A stretch of DNA of 5,569 nt from JAFGLP01 sp050014895 (GTDB taxonomy: Bacteria; Chloroflexota; Dehalococcoidia; GIF9; UBA5629). Each line of letters starts with the position of its first letter. Position 1 is the stretch's first letter. The stretch is taken from the NCBI GenBank assembly GCA_050014895.1, contig JBEKCL010000220.1, forward strand, positions 1-5,569. The letters run 5' to 3'. A program made the translations under genes and the position numbers. A model generated the notes under the pieces. It did not search any database. It was given only the letters and a program-made list of their open reading frames with translations, and had not been told where the DNA came from. This document shows positions 1 to 5,569 of this stretch, in pieces.

Positions 1-3000
1 GTCGAGTTCTGTGTGGTTCACCCGGGTAATGCGCCCCTGAATATCCAATTCATGGTATCCGATGGGAGCAAGATCAAACAGTTCTCTATATCTTTTCTCG
101 TTTCCTTCAAGCGCCTCTTCTGCCCGTTTGCGCTCGGTAACATCACGTATGATTATTAGGCTTGCGGGTTTTCCGTAAAATGTGATGATACTTGCTTTCA
201 GTTCAGCATGGGCCTTGCTTCCGTCCTTGCGCCTGAGTCGTGTCTCATAAAACTGTTCTACTTCATTGCCAATCATTCTCGATCTGTAACGTTCCACCAC
301 TCCGGGAAGATCATCAGGATGGACATAATCAGTAAATGGTGTGCCAATAATTTCCTCGACGGTACCGCCCCACATTTCCGCTAGAGCAGGATTGGCATAT
401 TTTGTTATTCCATCCTGGATAATGGTAATCCCCTCGCTGGCATTCTCTACCAGTGTGCGGTATTTCTCTTCCGATGATGCTAACTTATTCTCCGCCTTCT
501 TGCGCTCGGTTATGTCTTTCCCGGAACTGAGGGTACCGTTAATCAGGCCCTTGTTGTCTCTGATTACCGTATTATGCCATGCGATAATTCTCTCCTCCCC
601 CTTGCAGGTCAAGACCGGGTTCTCAATGTATTTGTCCATTTCAGTCTCCCCGGAAATCAACCTGGCAATAGTCGCCTCAACTGCATCCCTGGAGCCTTCG
701 GGAAGGAATGTAATCCAGCTTTTTCCTACAATATTTTCCAGGCTGCACTCCAGTATCTCGCATGCTTTTGCATTGGCGAGCGTGACTTTTGCCTCGGCAT
801 CGAGTACCACGATCATCACTCCGGCGATGTCCAGCAGTTCTTTCACCCAGTCCTTTTCCTGCTGCAGCGCCTGCTCAGCCTCCTTGCGCTTTGTGATGTC
901 GGTCAAGAAATTAAGCGTGGCAGGTTTGCCCTCCCATTCAATCAGGGCGGAGTTAATTTCCACCCATATTAAATCTCCGGATTTATGCATACACCTGAAG
1001 GAAAAGGTACCGTCAAGTTGCTCTCCTTTCAACCTTCTCCGGTAGCGGTTGACAACTATGTCCCTGTCTTCCGGGAAAATGAGTCCTACGAACGGTCTGG
1101 AACGCATTTCATCGGCGTCGTAGCCGGTCAAAGCCAGGAATTTGACGTTAAAGAACTTAAAGGCGCCGTCCTGTACCACCGCTATCCCTTCGTTGGCATT
1201 CTCTATCAGGGTGCGGTATTTTTCCTCTGATTTTTGCAGGGCATCCTCTGCCTTCTTACGCTCTGTGATATCAGTCAAGAAATTAAGCGTGGCAGGTTTA
1301 CCCTCCCATTCTATCCGGGTGGCGTTTATGTCCGCCCATTTTATATCGCCGGATTTATGAATAAACCTGAATGAATAAACACCTTCAAATTTCTCTCCCT
1401 TCAACCTTCTCAGGTGGCGTTCGGCAACCATGCTTCTGTCTTCAGGGTGGATGAACTCTACGAACGGCCTGGATTGGATTTCGCTGGCGTCGAAGCCGGT
1501 CAAAGACAGGAAACTGGCGTTAACGAATTTAAAGCCGCCGTCCTGAACCACTGCTATCCCTTCGCTGGCATTCTCCAGCAGCATACGGTATTTTTCTTCG
1601 GATGCCTGCAATGCCTGTTCAGCCCGCTTGCGCTCCGTGATGTCCCTGGCAACGCAAACTGCTGCTACGATTTTGCCATCCCTGACCAGCGGCGCGCCGC
1701 TGATATCCTGGTATCTCACTGTGCCGTCTTTAGCAACGAATTCATATTCGGCTGTGCTGACCACCTCCCCTGCCAGAACGCGCTGAAAATTTGACATAGC
1801 CAACTGTAAAGACGCAGTGACCATGAAATCCAAATCCGGAAGTTTTTTACCTGCCATATCTTCAAGTGAATAGCCAAGCATCTTTCCAATATTCGGTGTA
1901 AGCGGATTAATATTAAAATCCCTGTCTATTATGTACATCCCATCCGACGTGTTTTCAATCAACAGGCGGTAACGCTCCTCGGCTTTTATCAGCGTCTTCT
2001 CCGCCAGCTTGCGCTCCGTGATGTCCCTGGCAACGCAAACTGCAGCAATTACCTCCCCGTCCCTGACCAGCGGCGCTGCGCTGATCTCCTGGTACCTGTG
2101 CGTGCCATCCCTGGCAGTGAGCTGAAACTCGGCCGAGGGGATAGTCTCCCCGGAAAATACACGTTCTAAGGTGGAAATTGCTACATCCAATGATACCGGG
2201 ACCAGTAAGCCTAAATCCTTAAGATTTATTCCATGCGATTCTTCGGGCGAGTAGCCGAGCAGCTTGCCCAAATGCGGCGTAACCGGAAGAAGGTTAAAAT
2301 CCCGGTCTATAACATAAATACTGTCCGAGACGTTTTCCAGCAACAGCCTGTATCGCTCCTCGCTTTTCCTCAGCTCCTCCACCACCCGCTTGCGCTCTGT
2401 GATATCGACTGCTATTACGCGTATACTGTCGATGACGCCGTCAGGCCTGGGTATGCCCGCAATTTCAAGATAGGCGGAGAAAACGGTCCCGTCTGTCCTG
2501 ACCATGTCTATTTCGCAGGACTGTTTTTCACCCGTATCGAACATCGTGCTCATGGCAAGGCGGAATGTATCCTGTGATGCCGGTTCAACCAGGCTGGCAA
2601 AGGCGCTGCCTGCCAGGCTGCGGCTGCTTGTTTCGAATAATTCCGAGCTTGCAGCGTTGGCTGAAATGACCGATGCTTTATTATCCAGCGTGAAATAGGC
2701 TACCGGCGTCGTATTATAAAGGTGGCGGTATTTGTCCCGCGACGTTTCGAGTTCCAACAGGGCGTTTTTCAGCTTTTCATTCTGTATATCCAGCTCAGCC
2801 TTGAGAACGGAAAGCCCATTAAGCAGTGCCGTTTTATCTTTATCTAGTTGTTCATCGACATTCGGGGGTGGTTGCGACGGCAGTTTCTCTGTATTCTTGC
2901 GTAGCGACGGGCGGCCTGCTGTCTTTTTAACAGCTTTATCAGCCCGCGGGGTAAGGGGCAATTGCCTGTCCGGGCCGTTTTTCTTTTTGGGTTTAACGTC

Positions 3001-3015
3001 TTTTTTATTTTTCAC
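1..3015 (-). CDS. Multi-PAS sensor protein, at least seven PAS modules (3' end outside window)
   Basis: Very large sensory protein; 1005 codons are visible without a stop and the frame runs off the left edge, so the output domain is unknown (histidine kinase or GGDEF are the common possibilities). The GTG at 3015 is the first possible start after an in-frame TAA at 3024-3022, and GTGA overlaps the HD-GYP stop. Residues 1-50 are Lys/Arg- and Pro-rich; about 55-97 look like a coiled coil (ELDIQNEKLKNALLELE). Seven complete PAS modules follow, each closing with a DITERK-like motif at Asp204, 331, 458, 582, 706 (DITKRK), 834 and 958 (DVTERK). An eighth begins near 964 with RYRELFDLAPIGY. Modules 2 and 3, and 4 and 5, are adjacent duplicates; module 7 starts like 4 and 5. 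No membrane segment is seen, so a cytosolic sensor is likely. Ligands cannot be told from sequence alone. Confidence 0.93.
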   Translation of the reverse strand, partial: MKNKKDVKPKKKNGPDRQLPLTPRADKAVKKTAGRPSLRKNTEKLPSQPPPNVDEQLDKDKTALLNGLSVLKAELDIQNEKLKNALLELETSRDKYRHLYNTTPVAYFTLDNKASVISANAASSELFETSSRSLAGSAFASLVEPASQDTFRLAMSTMFDTGEKQSCEIDMVRTDGTVFSAYLEIAGIPRPDGVIDSIRVIAVDITERKRVVEELRKSEERYRLLLENVSDSIYVIDRDFNLLPVTPHLGKLLGYSPEESHGINLKDLGLLVPVSLDVAISTLERVFSGETIPSAEFQLTARDGTHRYQEISAAPLVRDGEVIAAVCVARDITERKLAEKTLIKAEERYRLLIENTSDGMYIIDRDFNINPLTPNIGKMLGYSLEDMAGKKLPDLDFMVTASLQLAMSNFQRVLAGEVVSTAEYEFVAKDGTVRYQDISGAPLVRDGKIVAAVCVARDITERKRAEQALQASEEKYRMLLENASEGIAVVQDGGFKFVNASFLSLTGFDASEIQSRPFVEFIHPEDRSMVAERHLRRLKGEKFEGVYSFRFIHKSGDIKWADINATRIEWEGKPATLNFLTDITERKKAEDALQKSEEKYRTLIENANEGIAVVQDGAFKFFNVKFLALTGYDADEMRSRPFVGLIFPEDRDIVVNRYRRRLKGEQLDGTFSFRCMHKSGDLIWVEINSALIEWEGKPATLNFLTDITKRKEAEQALQQEKDWVKELLDIAGVMIVVLDAEAKVTLANAKACEILECSLENIVGKSWITFLPEGSRDAVEATIARLISGETEMDKYIENPVLTCKGEERIIAWHNTVIRDNKGLINGTLSSGKDITERKKAENKLASSEEKYRTLVENASEGITIIQDGITKYANPALAEMWGGTVEEIIGTPFTDYVHPDDLPGVVERYRSRMIGNEVEQFYETRLRRKDGSKAHAELKASIITFYGKPASLIIIRDVTERKRAEEALEGNEKRYRELFDLAPIGYHELDIQGRITRVNHTELD
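902..939 (-). repeat. 38-base direct repeat with one mismatch, copy 1 (module 5 end)
   Basis: Matches 1274-1311 at 37 of 38 positions (G at 928 versus A at 1300). It encodes the EWEGKPATLNFLT segment of PAS module 5. The offset is 372 bases, or 124 codons, in register with the module 4/5 duplication. Confidence 0.9.
1274..1311 (-). repeat. 38-base direct repeat with one mismatch, copy 2 (module 4 end)
   Basis: Partner of 902-939, encoding the same segment at the end of PAS module 4. The single difference is at a synonymous position in a glycine-lysine-proline stretch. Confidence 0.9.
1626..1662 (-). repeat. 37-base perfect direct repeat, copy 1 (module 3 end)
   Basis: This stretch matches 2007-2043 at all 37 positions by eye. 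It encodes the conserved end of PAS module 3 (AVCVARDITERK and adjoining bases). The offset is 381 bases, exactly 127 codons, so it is coding and in register with the module duplication. Confidence 0.9.
1627..2388 (-). repeat. Tandem duplicated PAS modules 2 and 3 (127-codon unit)
   Basis: Residues 210-336 and 337-463 of the multi-PAS protein are two copies of one 127-residue module with no length difference. Shared blocks include IDRDFN, the GK(L/M)LGYS loop, the APLVRDG strand and AAVCVARDITERK. Both have a TP pair where most PAS domains have the Asn of the NPA motif, and both carry a Cys four residues before DITERK (Cys327, Cys454). The unit boundary also carries a long perfect DNA repeat. 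Confidence 0.85.
2007..2043 (-). repeat. 37-base perfect direct repeat, copy 2 (module 2 end)
   Basis: Partner of 1626-1662, encoding the same segment at the end of PAS module 2. Synonymous positions also match, which points to recent duplication or gene conversion rather than protein-level constraint alone. Homology continues with scattered mismatches further into the module. Confidence 0.9.
3012..3015 (-). promoter_or_regulatory. GTGA stop/start overlap coupling HD-GYP and multi-PAS genes
   Basis: The GTG start of the multi-PAS gene and the TGA stop of the HD-GYP gene share GTGA. The only purine-rich candidate ribosome site is AGGG at 3027-3030, 11 bases upstream, which is weak and rather distant. 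Initiation therefore probably depends on ribosomes finishing the HD-GYP gene (inference), which would keep the large sensor at a low level. Confidence 0.7.
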
Positions 3016-4013
3016 TCTAAGTTATACCCTTTTTCTTTAAATAAACTCATACAGGCATCGACCACTGCCGCGTCATAGAGCTTGCCGCGTCCTTCACTGA
3101 TCTCTTGCAACGCCTTCCCGCATCCGGGCGTATCTGGCCGCCATGCCCGGTAAGTGCACATCCCATCCATAACGTCGGCTACCATCAGTATCCTTGCCTC
3201 TTGTGAAATCCGGTCACCTGCCAGTCCCTTTGGATAACCTGAACCGTCCATACGCTCGTGATGCTGCATCACCACGTCAGCCACCGGCCAGGGGAACTCG
3301 ATCCCCTTCAAGACGTCGTAGCTTGCCTGGACGTGTGACTGCTGGAGGCTGAGTTCCAGCCCATCGAGTTTACCGAGTTTATTCAATATTTCGGACGGCA
3401 CCGAGGATTTGCCCAGGTCGTGCAGAAGTGCAGCCGTCCGCACAAATTCGACCCGGTCCTTCGGGTAACCCATCCCTTCCGCTATCAGGACGGCCAAATT
3501 TGTCACCCGCTTCTGGTGCTCTGCGTTGGGCGGGTCGCGCATTTCGACCATATTTACCAGAGCTTCAACAGACCCCTTAACGATTGTTCTCTGCTGGTCC
3601 AGGGCTTTCTGCAGGCGCGTTTCCATTTCCTTGCGCTGGATTGCATAGCGGATTGCCGCATAGACCGACCGCCAGTTGATCTGTCCCTTGGTAATATAAT
3701 CCTGGGCGCCGCACTTCACAGCTTCGATCCCGGTGTTTTCATCGGCCAGGCCGGTGAACACGATGACGGGCAGATCGGGGAATTTCGCCAGCACTTTGGC
3801 CAGGGTGCCTAGTCCCTTGCTGTCGGGCAGGCCGAGGTCAAGGAGAACGGCGGAGAAACCGGGTTGGGACAGCATCTCCATACCCGCCGCCAGCGTATCT
3901 ATGTATTTAAGGTCCAGTATGCCGGGGGCGTATTCATCCATCATCTCATCAATGAGGTGCGCATCGGCATCGTTGTCCTCGATGACCAGTACTTTTATAT
4001 TTTTGTCACTCAT
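3012..4013 (-). CDS. Response regulator with HD-GYP cyclic-di-GMP phosphodiesterase output
   Basis: Two-domain regulator of 333 residues, predicted to hydrolyse cyclic-di-GMP when its receiver is phosphorylated. The receiver (about 5-125) has Glu12-Asp13, phospho-acceptor Asp59 in LLDLGLPDS, Thr87 and Lys109. The lysine lies in ITKGQ rather than the usual TKP, as in the GLPDSxGL receiver subgroup. A helical linker (about 126-150) leads to the HD-GYP domain (about 150-330). This shows HDLGK (198-202), His227, the His251-His252 pair, DGSGYP (256-261) and VADVMD with Asp280, so the metal-binding and GYP signatures are intact. The usual HRPYRP stretch reads TYRAWRP, a mild departure. Length is normal for a REC-HD-GYP protein. 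The ATG at 4013 has GGAG 6 bases upstream. The TGA stop overlaps the next gene's GTG. Activity on cyclic-di-GMP is inferred from the family; some HD-GYP proteins prefer other cyclic dinucleotides. Confidence 0.95.
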   Translation of the reverse strand: MSDKNIKVLVIEDNDADAHLIDEMMDEYAPGILDLKYIDTLAAGMEMLSQPGFSAVLLDLGLPDSKGLGTLAKVLAKFPDLPVIVFTGLADENTGIEAVKCGAQDYITKGQINWRSVYAAIRYAIQRKEMETRLQKALDQQRTIVKGSVEALVNMVEMRDPPNAEHQKRVTNLAVLIAEGMGYPKDRVEFVRTAALLHDLGKSSVPSEILNKLGKLDGLELSLQQSHVQASYDVLKGIEFPWPVADVVMQHHERMDGSGYPKGLAGDRISQEARILMVADVMDGMCTYRAWRPDTPGCGKALQEISEGRGKLYDAAVVDACMSLFKEKGYNLE

Positions 4014-4019
4014 TGCTAT

Positions 4020-4023
4020 CTCC
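4020..4023 (-). promoter_or_regulatory. Shine-Dalgarno site for the HD-GYP regulator
   Basis: Minus-strand GGAG sits 6 bases before the ATG at 4013, in the only gap between genes of this window (4014-4058). A second GGAG lies a few bases further upstream. The gap is too short and lacks a clear hairpin with a T-run, so I see no terminator; the genes are probably co-transcribed. Confidence 0.7.
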
Positions 4024-4058
4024 GTATCTCCTGCCTCACCGGCAATTTCTCCACCGCT

Positions 4059-4523
4059 TTAAGCCTTCCCGGCTTCTTTATTAGGCGGCAGTTTAACGAT
4101 AGTAAACCAAAAATTTTCAATGCCCCTGACTACCCTGGAGAATTCATCGAGGTCCATCGGCTTGGTGACGTAGCAGTTGGCATGTAAATTATAGCTCTTC
4201 ACGATGTCTTCCTCGGCATCTGAAACGGTCAGTATTACGACCGGTATGGTTTTAAGGTCGGGGTCTTCCTTGATCTCTTGCAGCGTGCGGCGGCCGTCCT
4301 TGCGCGGCATATTAAGGTCCATCAGGATGACATCGGGACGCGGTACATCGGTATATTTGTCTTTCTTGCGCAGGAATTCCAGTACCTCGACGCCGTCATT
4401 CACGTGAAACAACTGGTTGCGTATCTTCGATTCCTTTAGAGCTTCCGCCGTCAGTTGGAAATCGGCCGGGTTGTCCTCGGCCAGCAGGATGATGATCGGT
4501 TCGGCATGTTGCACAGGTGTCAT
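4059..4523 (-). CDS. Single-domain response regulator, Rcp1/CheY-like
   Basis: A stand-alone phospho-receiver of 154 residues with no output domain, so it should act by protein contact or as a phosphate shuttle. Receiver landmarks are complete: acidic pair Glu16-Asp17, phospho-acceptor Asp69 in LMDLNMP, switch Thr99 in VILTVS, and Lys121-Pro122 in CYVTKPMD. The ALKES segment, the FLRKKDKY stretch before Asp69 and the NCYVTKP motif are typical of the Rcp1 family, the partners of phytochrome-like kinases. The ATG at 4523 overlaps the kinase TGA stop as ATGA, and an AAGGAGGT ribosome site sits 8 bases upstream, which fixes the start. The kinase directly upstream is its likely phosphodonor (inference from adjacency and family). 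It ends with TAA 45 bases before the HD-GYP gene. Family assignment is firm; the specific partner is not proven. Confidence 0.95.
   Translation of the reverse strand: MTPVQHAEPIIILLAEDNPADFQLTAEALKESKIRNQLFHVNDGVEVLEFLRKKDKYTDVPRPDVILMDLNMPRKDGRRTLQEIKEDPDLKTIPVVILTVSDAEEDIVKSYNLHANCYVTKPMDLDEFSRVVRGIENFWFTIVKLPPNKEAGKA
4520..4523 (-). promoter_or_regulatory. ATGA stop/start overlap coupling kinase and Rcp1-like regulator
   Basis: The ATG of the regulator (4523-4521) and the TGA of the kinase (4522-4520) overlap by four bases, the classic arrangement for translational coupling of a kinase and its cognate regulator. Confidence 0.85.
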
Positions 4524-5569
4524 TTTCGCTTACCTCCTTCAACGGGGATTGTGAAGTAAAAGGTCGACCCCTTACCTGGTTCAGATTCCAGCCAGATGCG
4601 CCCGCCGTGCCTCTCGACTATCCTTTTTGCCACGGACAGTCCCAGGCCGATGCCCGGCACATCGCGCCCGTGCAGGCGCTGGAAGATGATGAAAATTTGG
4701 TCTTTGTATTCAGGATCAATGCCGATTCCGTTGTCTTTCACTGAAAAGACCCATTCTCCTTTTTGTTTATTGGCGGATACGTGGATGCGAGGCGGCTCCT
4801 GGCTGCGGTATCTGATCGAGTTGGAGAGAAGGTTTTGAAACAGCCTCATGAGTTGTCCCCGGTCCCCCATGACCGTGGGCAACTGGTCATGCGTGATCTT
4901 GGCCTTGCTTTCATCGATGGCATGGCGCAGGTTATCCATCGTCTGCATAAGCACCGATTCGCAGTCTACCGGTTCAAAAGGCTGTCCCCTCGTCTCAATA
5001 CGCGAATATTCCAGCAGGCCGCTGATCATGCCCTGGAGTCGGTTGGCCGCGCTAACGGTGAAATCCATATACTGAAGGCCTTTATCATCCAGCCGTTCTT
5101 TATATTTGCGCTCCAGCAATTGCAGGTAGCTGGATATAGTGCGCAACGGCTCCTGCAGGTCGTGCGAGGCTACGTAGGCGAACCTTTCCAGTTCAGTATT
5201 GGAACGTTCCAATTCTAAGGTTTTTATTAGCACCCTCTCTTCGGCCTTTTTACGGTTAGTTAGGTCTATATGCTGTATGGCTGCGTTGGTTATTCTTCCG
5301 CTGGCGTCCCTGATTGGGAATATTGTTACATCCAGGATTAAAGTCGTGGTTTTATCAAGGGGCAGGCCTTTCAGAAGTGAGCTGTCATAATGTAATTCGA
5401 ACTTGGCGACCTCTCCTTTTTCAAAAACGCTCCTTACCAGCGGCATATAGCCCTGTTCTTCAACGATATTATCGTTGAAAATGTTATACTTACCGACCAG
5501 TTCTTCTTCAGCGACCTGGAGCAGTTCGCAAAGAGACCTGTTGACCTTAATCAGGGTCCCCTTATCGTC
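4520..5569 (-). CDS. PAS-domain sensor histidine kinase, HisKA/HATPase type (5' end outside window)
   Basis: Soluble-looking sensor kinase that should autophosphorylate on histidine and pass phosphate to the receivers encoded next. The frame is open to the right edge, so 349 C-terminal codons are visible and the true start lies outside; the in-frame ATG at 5446 falls inside a PAS fold and is not the start. Numbering from the first visible codon: a PAS domain about 1-105 ending in IDLTNRKKAEE, a short helical linker, then a HisKA dimerisation domain with H-box SHDLQEPLR (phospho-acceptor His136). The HATPase domain follows with N-box NLLSN (246-250), G1 DNGIGID (279-285), F-box around 292-298 and G2 GIGLGLS (306-312). 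All key catalytic residues are present. The H-box and following helix resemble the cyanobacterial phytochrome Cph1 kinase class, which commonly pairs with Rcp1-like regulators such as the next gene. No membrane segment is visible. Further sensor domains may lie upstream. Confidence 0.95.
   Translation of the reverse strand, partial: DDKGTLIKVNRSLCELLQVAEEELVGKYNIFNDNIVEEQGYMPLVRSVFEKGEVAKFELHYDSSLLKGLPLDKTTTLILDVTIFPIRDASGRITNAAIQHIDLTNRKKAEERVLIKTLELERSNTELERFAYVASHDLQEPLRTISSYLQLLERKYKERLDDKGLQYMDFTVSAANRLQGMISGLLEYSRIETRGQPFEPVDCESVLMQTMDNLRHAIDESKAKITHDQLPTVMGDRGQLMRLFQNLLSNSIRYRSQEPPRIHVSANKQKGEWVFSVKDNGIGIDPEYKDQIFIIFQRLHGRDVPGIGLGLSVAKRIVERHGGRIWLESEPGKGSTFYFTIPVEGGKRK
4532..4539 (-). 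promoter_or_regulatory. Strong Shine-Dalgarno site for the Rcp1-like regulator
   Basis: Minus-strand AAGGAGGT lies 8 bases before the ATG at 4523, inside the last codons of the kinase gene, where it helps encode the Gly-Gly of the C-terminal tail. Together with the ATGA overlap it indicates re-initiation or independent efficient loading, so the regulator may be made in excess over the kinase (inference). Confidence 0.85.

Larger units (their letters stand above)
883..1626 (-). repeat. Tandem duplicated PAS modules 4 and 5 (124-codon unit)
   Basis: Residues 464-587 and 588-711 of the multi-PAS protein are two 124-residue copies, about two-thirds identical over the PAS core by hand alignment. 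Shared blocks are EGIAVVQDG, SRPFV, PEDR, RRLKGE, HKSGD and IEWEGKPATLNFLTDIT. The HPEDR motif and the C-terminal W/HKSGD pattern are typical of the PAS_3-like fold. Sequence identity is highest at the C-terminal strand and linker. Confidence 0.85.

Noticed and set aside
341..1045. 234-residue plus-strand open frame opposite the multi-PAS gene, plus shorter ones at 574-972, 1414-1794 and 2233-2577
   Set aside because: They are antisense to a continuous PAS-coding frame, their translations echo the repeated PAS DNA, and none shows a recognisable domain or convincing ribosome site.
902..2043. Direct repeats as a CRISPR-like or mobile-element signature
   Set aside because: The repeats occur in two unrelated pairs at whole-codon offsets (372 and 381 bases) and encode PAS linkers; there are no short spacers, inverted ends or transposase.
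2901..2931. AT-hook-like GRP core in the basic leader of the multi-PAS protein
   Set aside because: Only AGRPSLRK is present, without the RGRP core and flanking pattern, so DNA binding cannot be supported.
1..3015. Possible frameshift or gene break inside the long repetitive PAS gene
   Set aside because: Manual translation of all 1005 codons found no stop, and every module keeps its motifs in the same frame.
4014..4058. Possible terminator or promoter in the 45-base gap before the HD-GYP gene
   Set aside because: No stable GC hairpin followed by a T-run and no convincing -35/-10 pair was found; the content is explained by a Shine-Dalgarno site.
3420..4187. Plus-strand open frames opposite the HD-GYP gene and the Rcp1-like regulator
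   Set aside because: They lie antisense to genes with complete catalytic motifs, and their low-complexity Ser- and His-rich translations resemble no family.
4520..5446. Treating the ATG at 5446 as the start of the kinase
   Set aside because: The frame is open for 41 more codons to the right edge and those codons encode the first part of a PAS domain, so the gene is 5'-partial in this window.

Overview
The window reads as one strand of a bacterial signal-transduction operon. All four genes lie on the minus strand, so transcription runs from the right edge to the left edge. The organism cannot be named from this sequence. Base composition is roughly balanced, Shine-Dalgarno sites are clear (one near-perfect AAGGAGGT), one start is GTG, and the content is cytosolic PAS kinases, a stand-alone Rcp1-type receiver and an HD-GYP phosphodiesterase. 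This suggests an environmental, possibly anaerobic, bacterium such as a Chloroflexota or deltaproteobacterial lineage. That placement is a low-confidence inference.

Layout in order of transcription: (1) 5569-4520, the 3' part of a PAS-HisKA-HATPase histidine kinase whose start lies beyond the right edge. (2) 4523-4059, a 154-residue single-domain response regulator of the Rcp1/CheY type, overlapping the kinase stop by ATGA. (3) 4013-3012, a 333-residue response regulator with an N-terminal receiver and a C-terminal HD-GYP cyclic-di-GMP phosphodiesterase domain, after a 45-base gap. (4) 3015-1, the first 1005 codons of a very large multi-PAS protein, overlapping gene 3 by GTGA and running off the left edge. 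It shows a basic leader, a coiled coil, seven complete PAS modules and the start of an eighth. Its output domain is not visible. Coding is nearly continuous; the only intergenic gap is the 45 bases at 4014-4058.

Likely joint function (inference): the kinase autophosphorylates and passes phosphate to the stand-alone receiver, to the HD-GYP receiver, or to both. This would link signals sensed by PAS domains to cyclic-di-GMP breakdown. The multi-PAS protein is probably a second sensor feeding the same receivers, but its enzymatic end must be read from the neighbouring sequence. No GGDEF synthase, promoter, terminator, mobile element, RNA gene or CRISPR array is seen. The most distinctive feature is the PAS array. 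Modules 2/3 and 4/5 are adjacent duplicated pairs that still share near-identical DNA stretches, so the sensor seems to have grown by intragenic tandem duplication. I see no clearly new type of system; the parts are known families in a compact arrangement.
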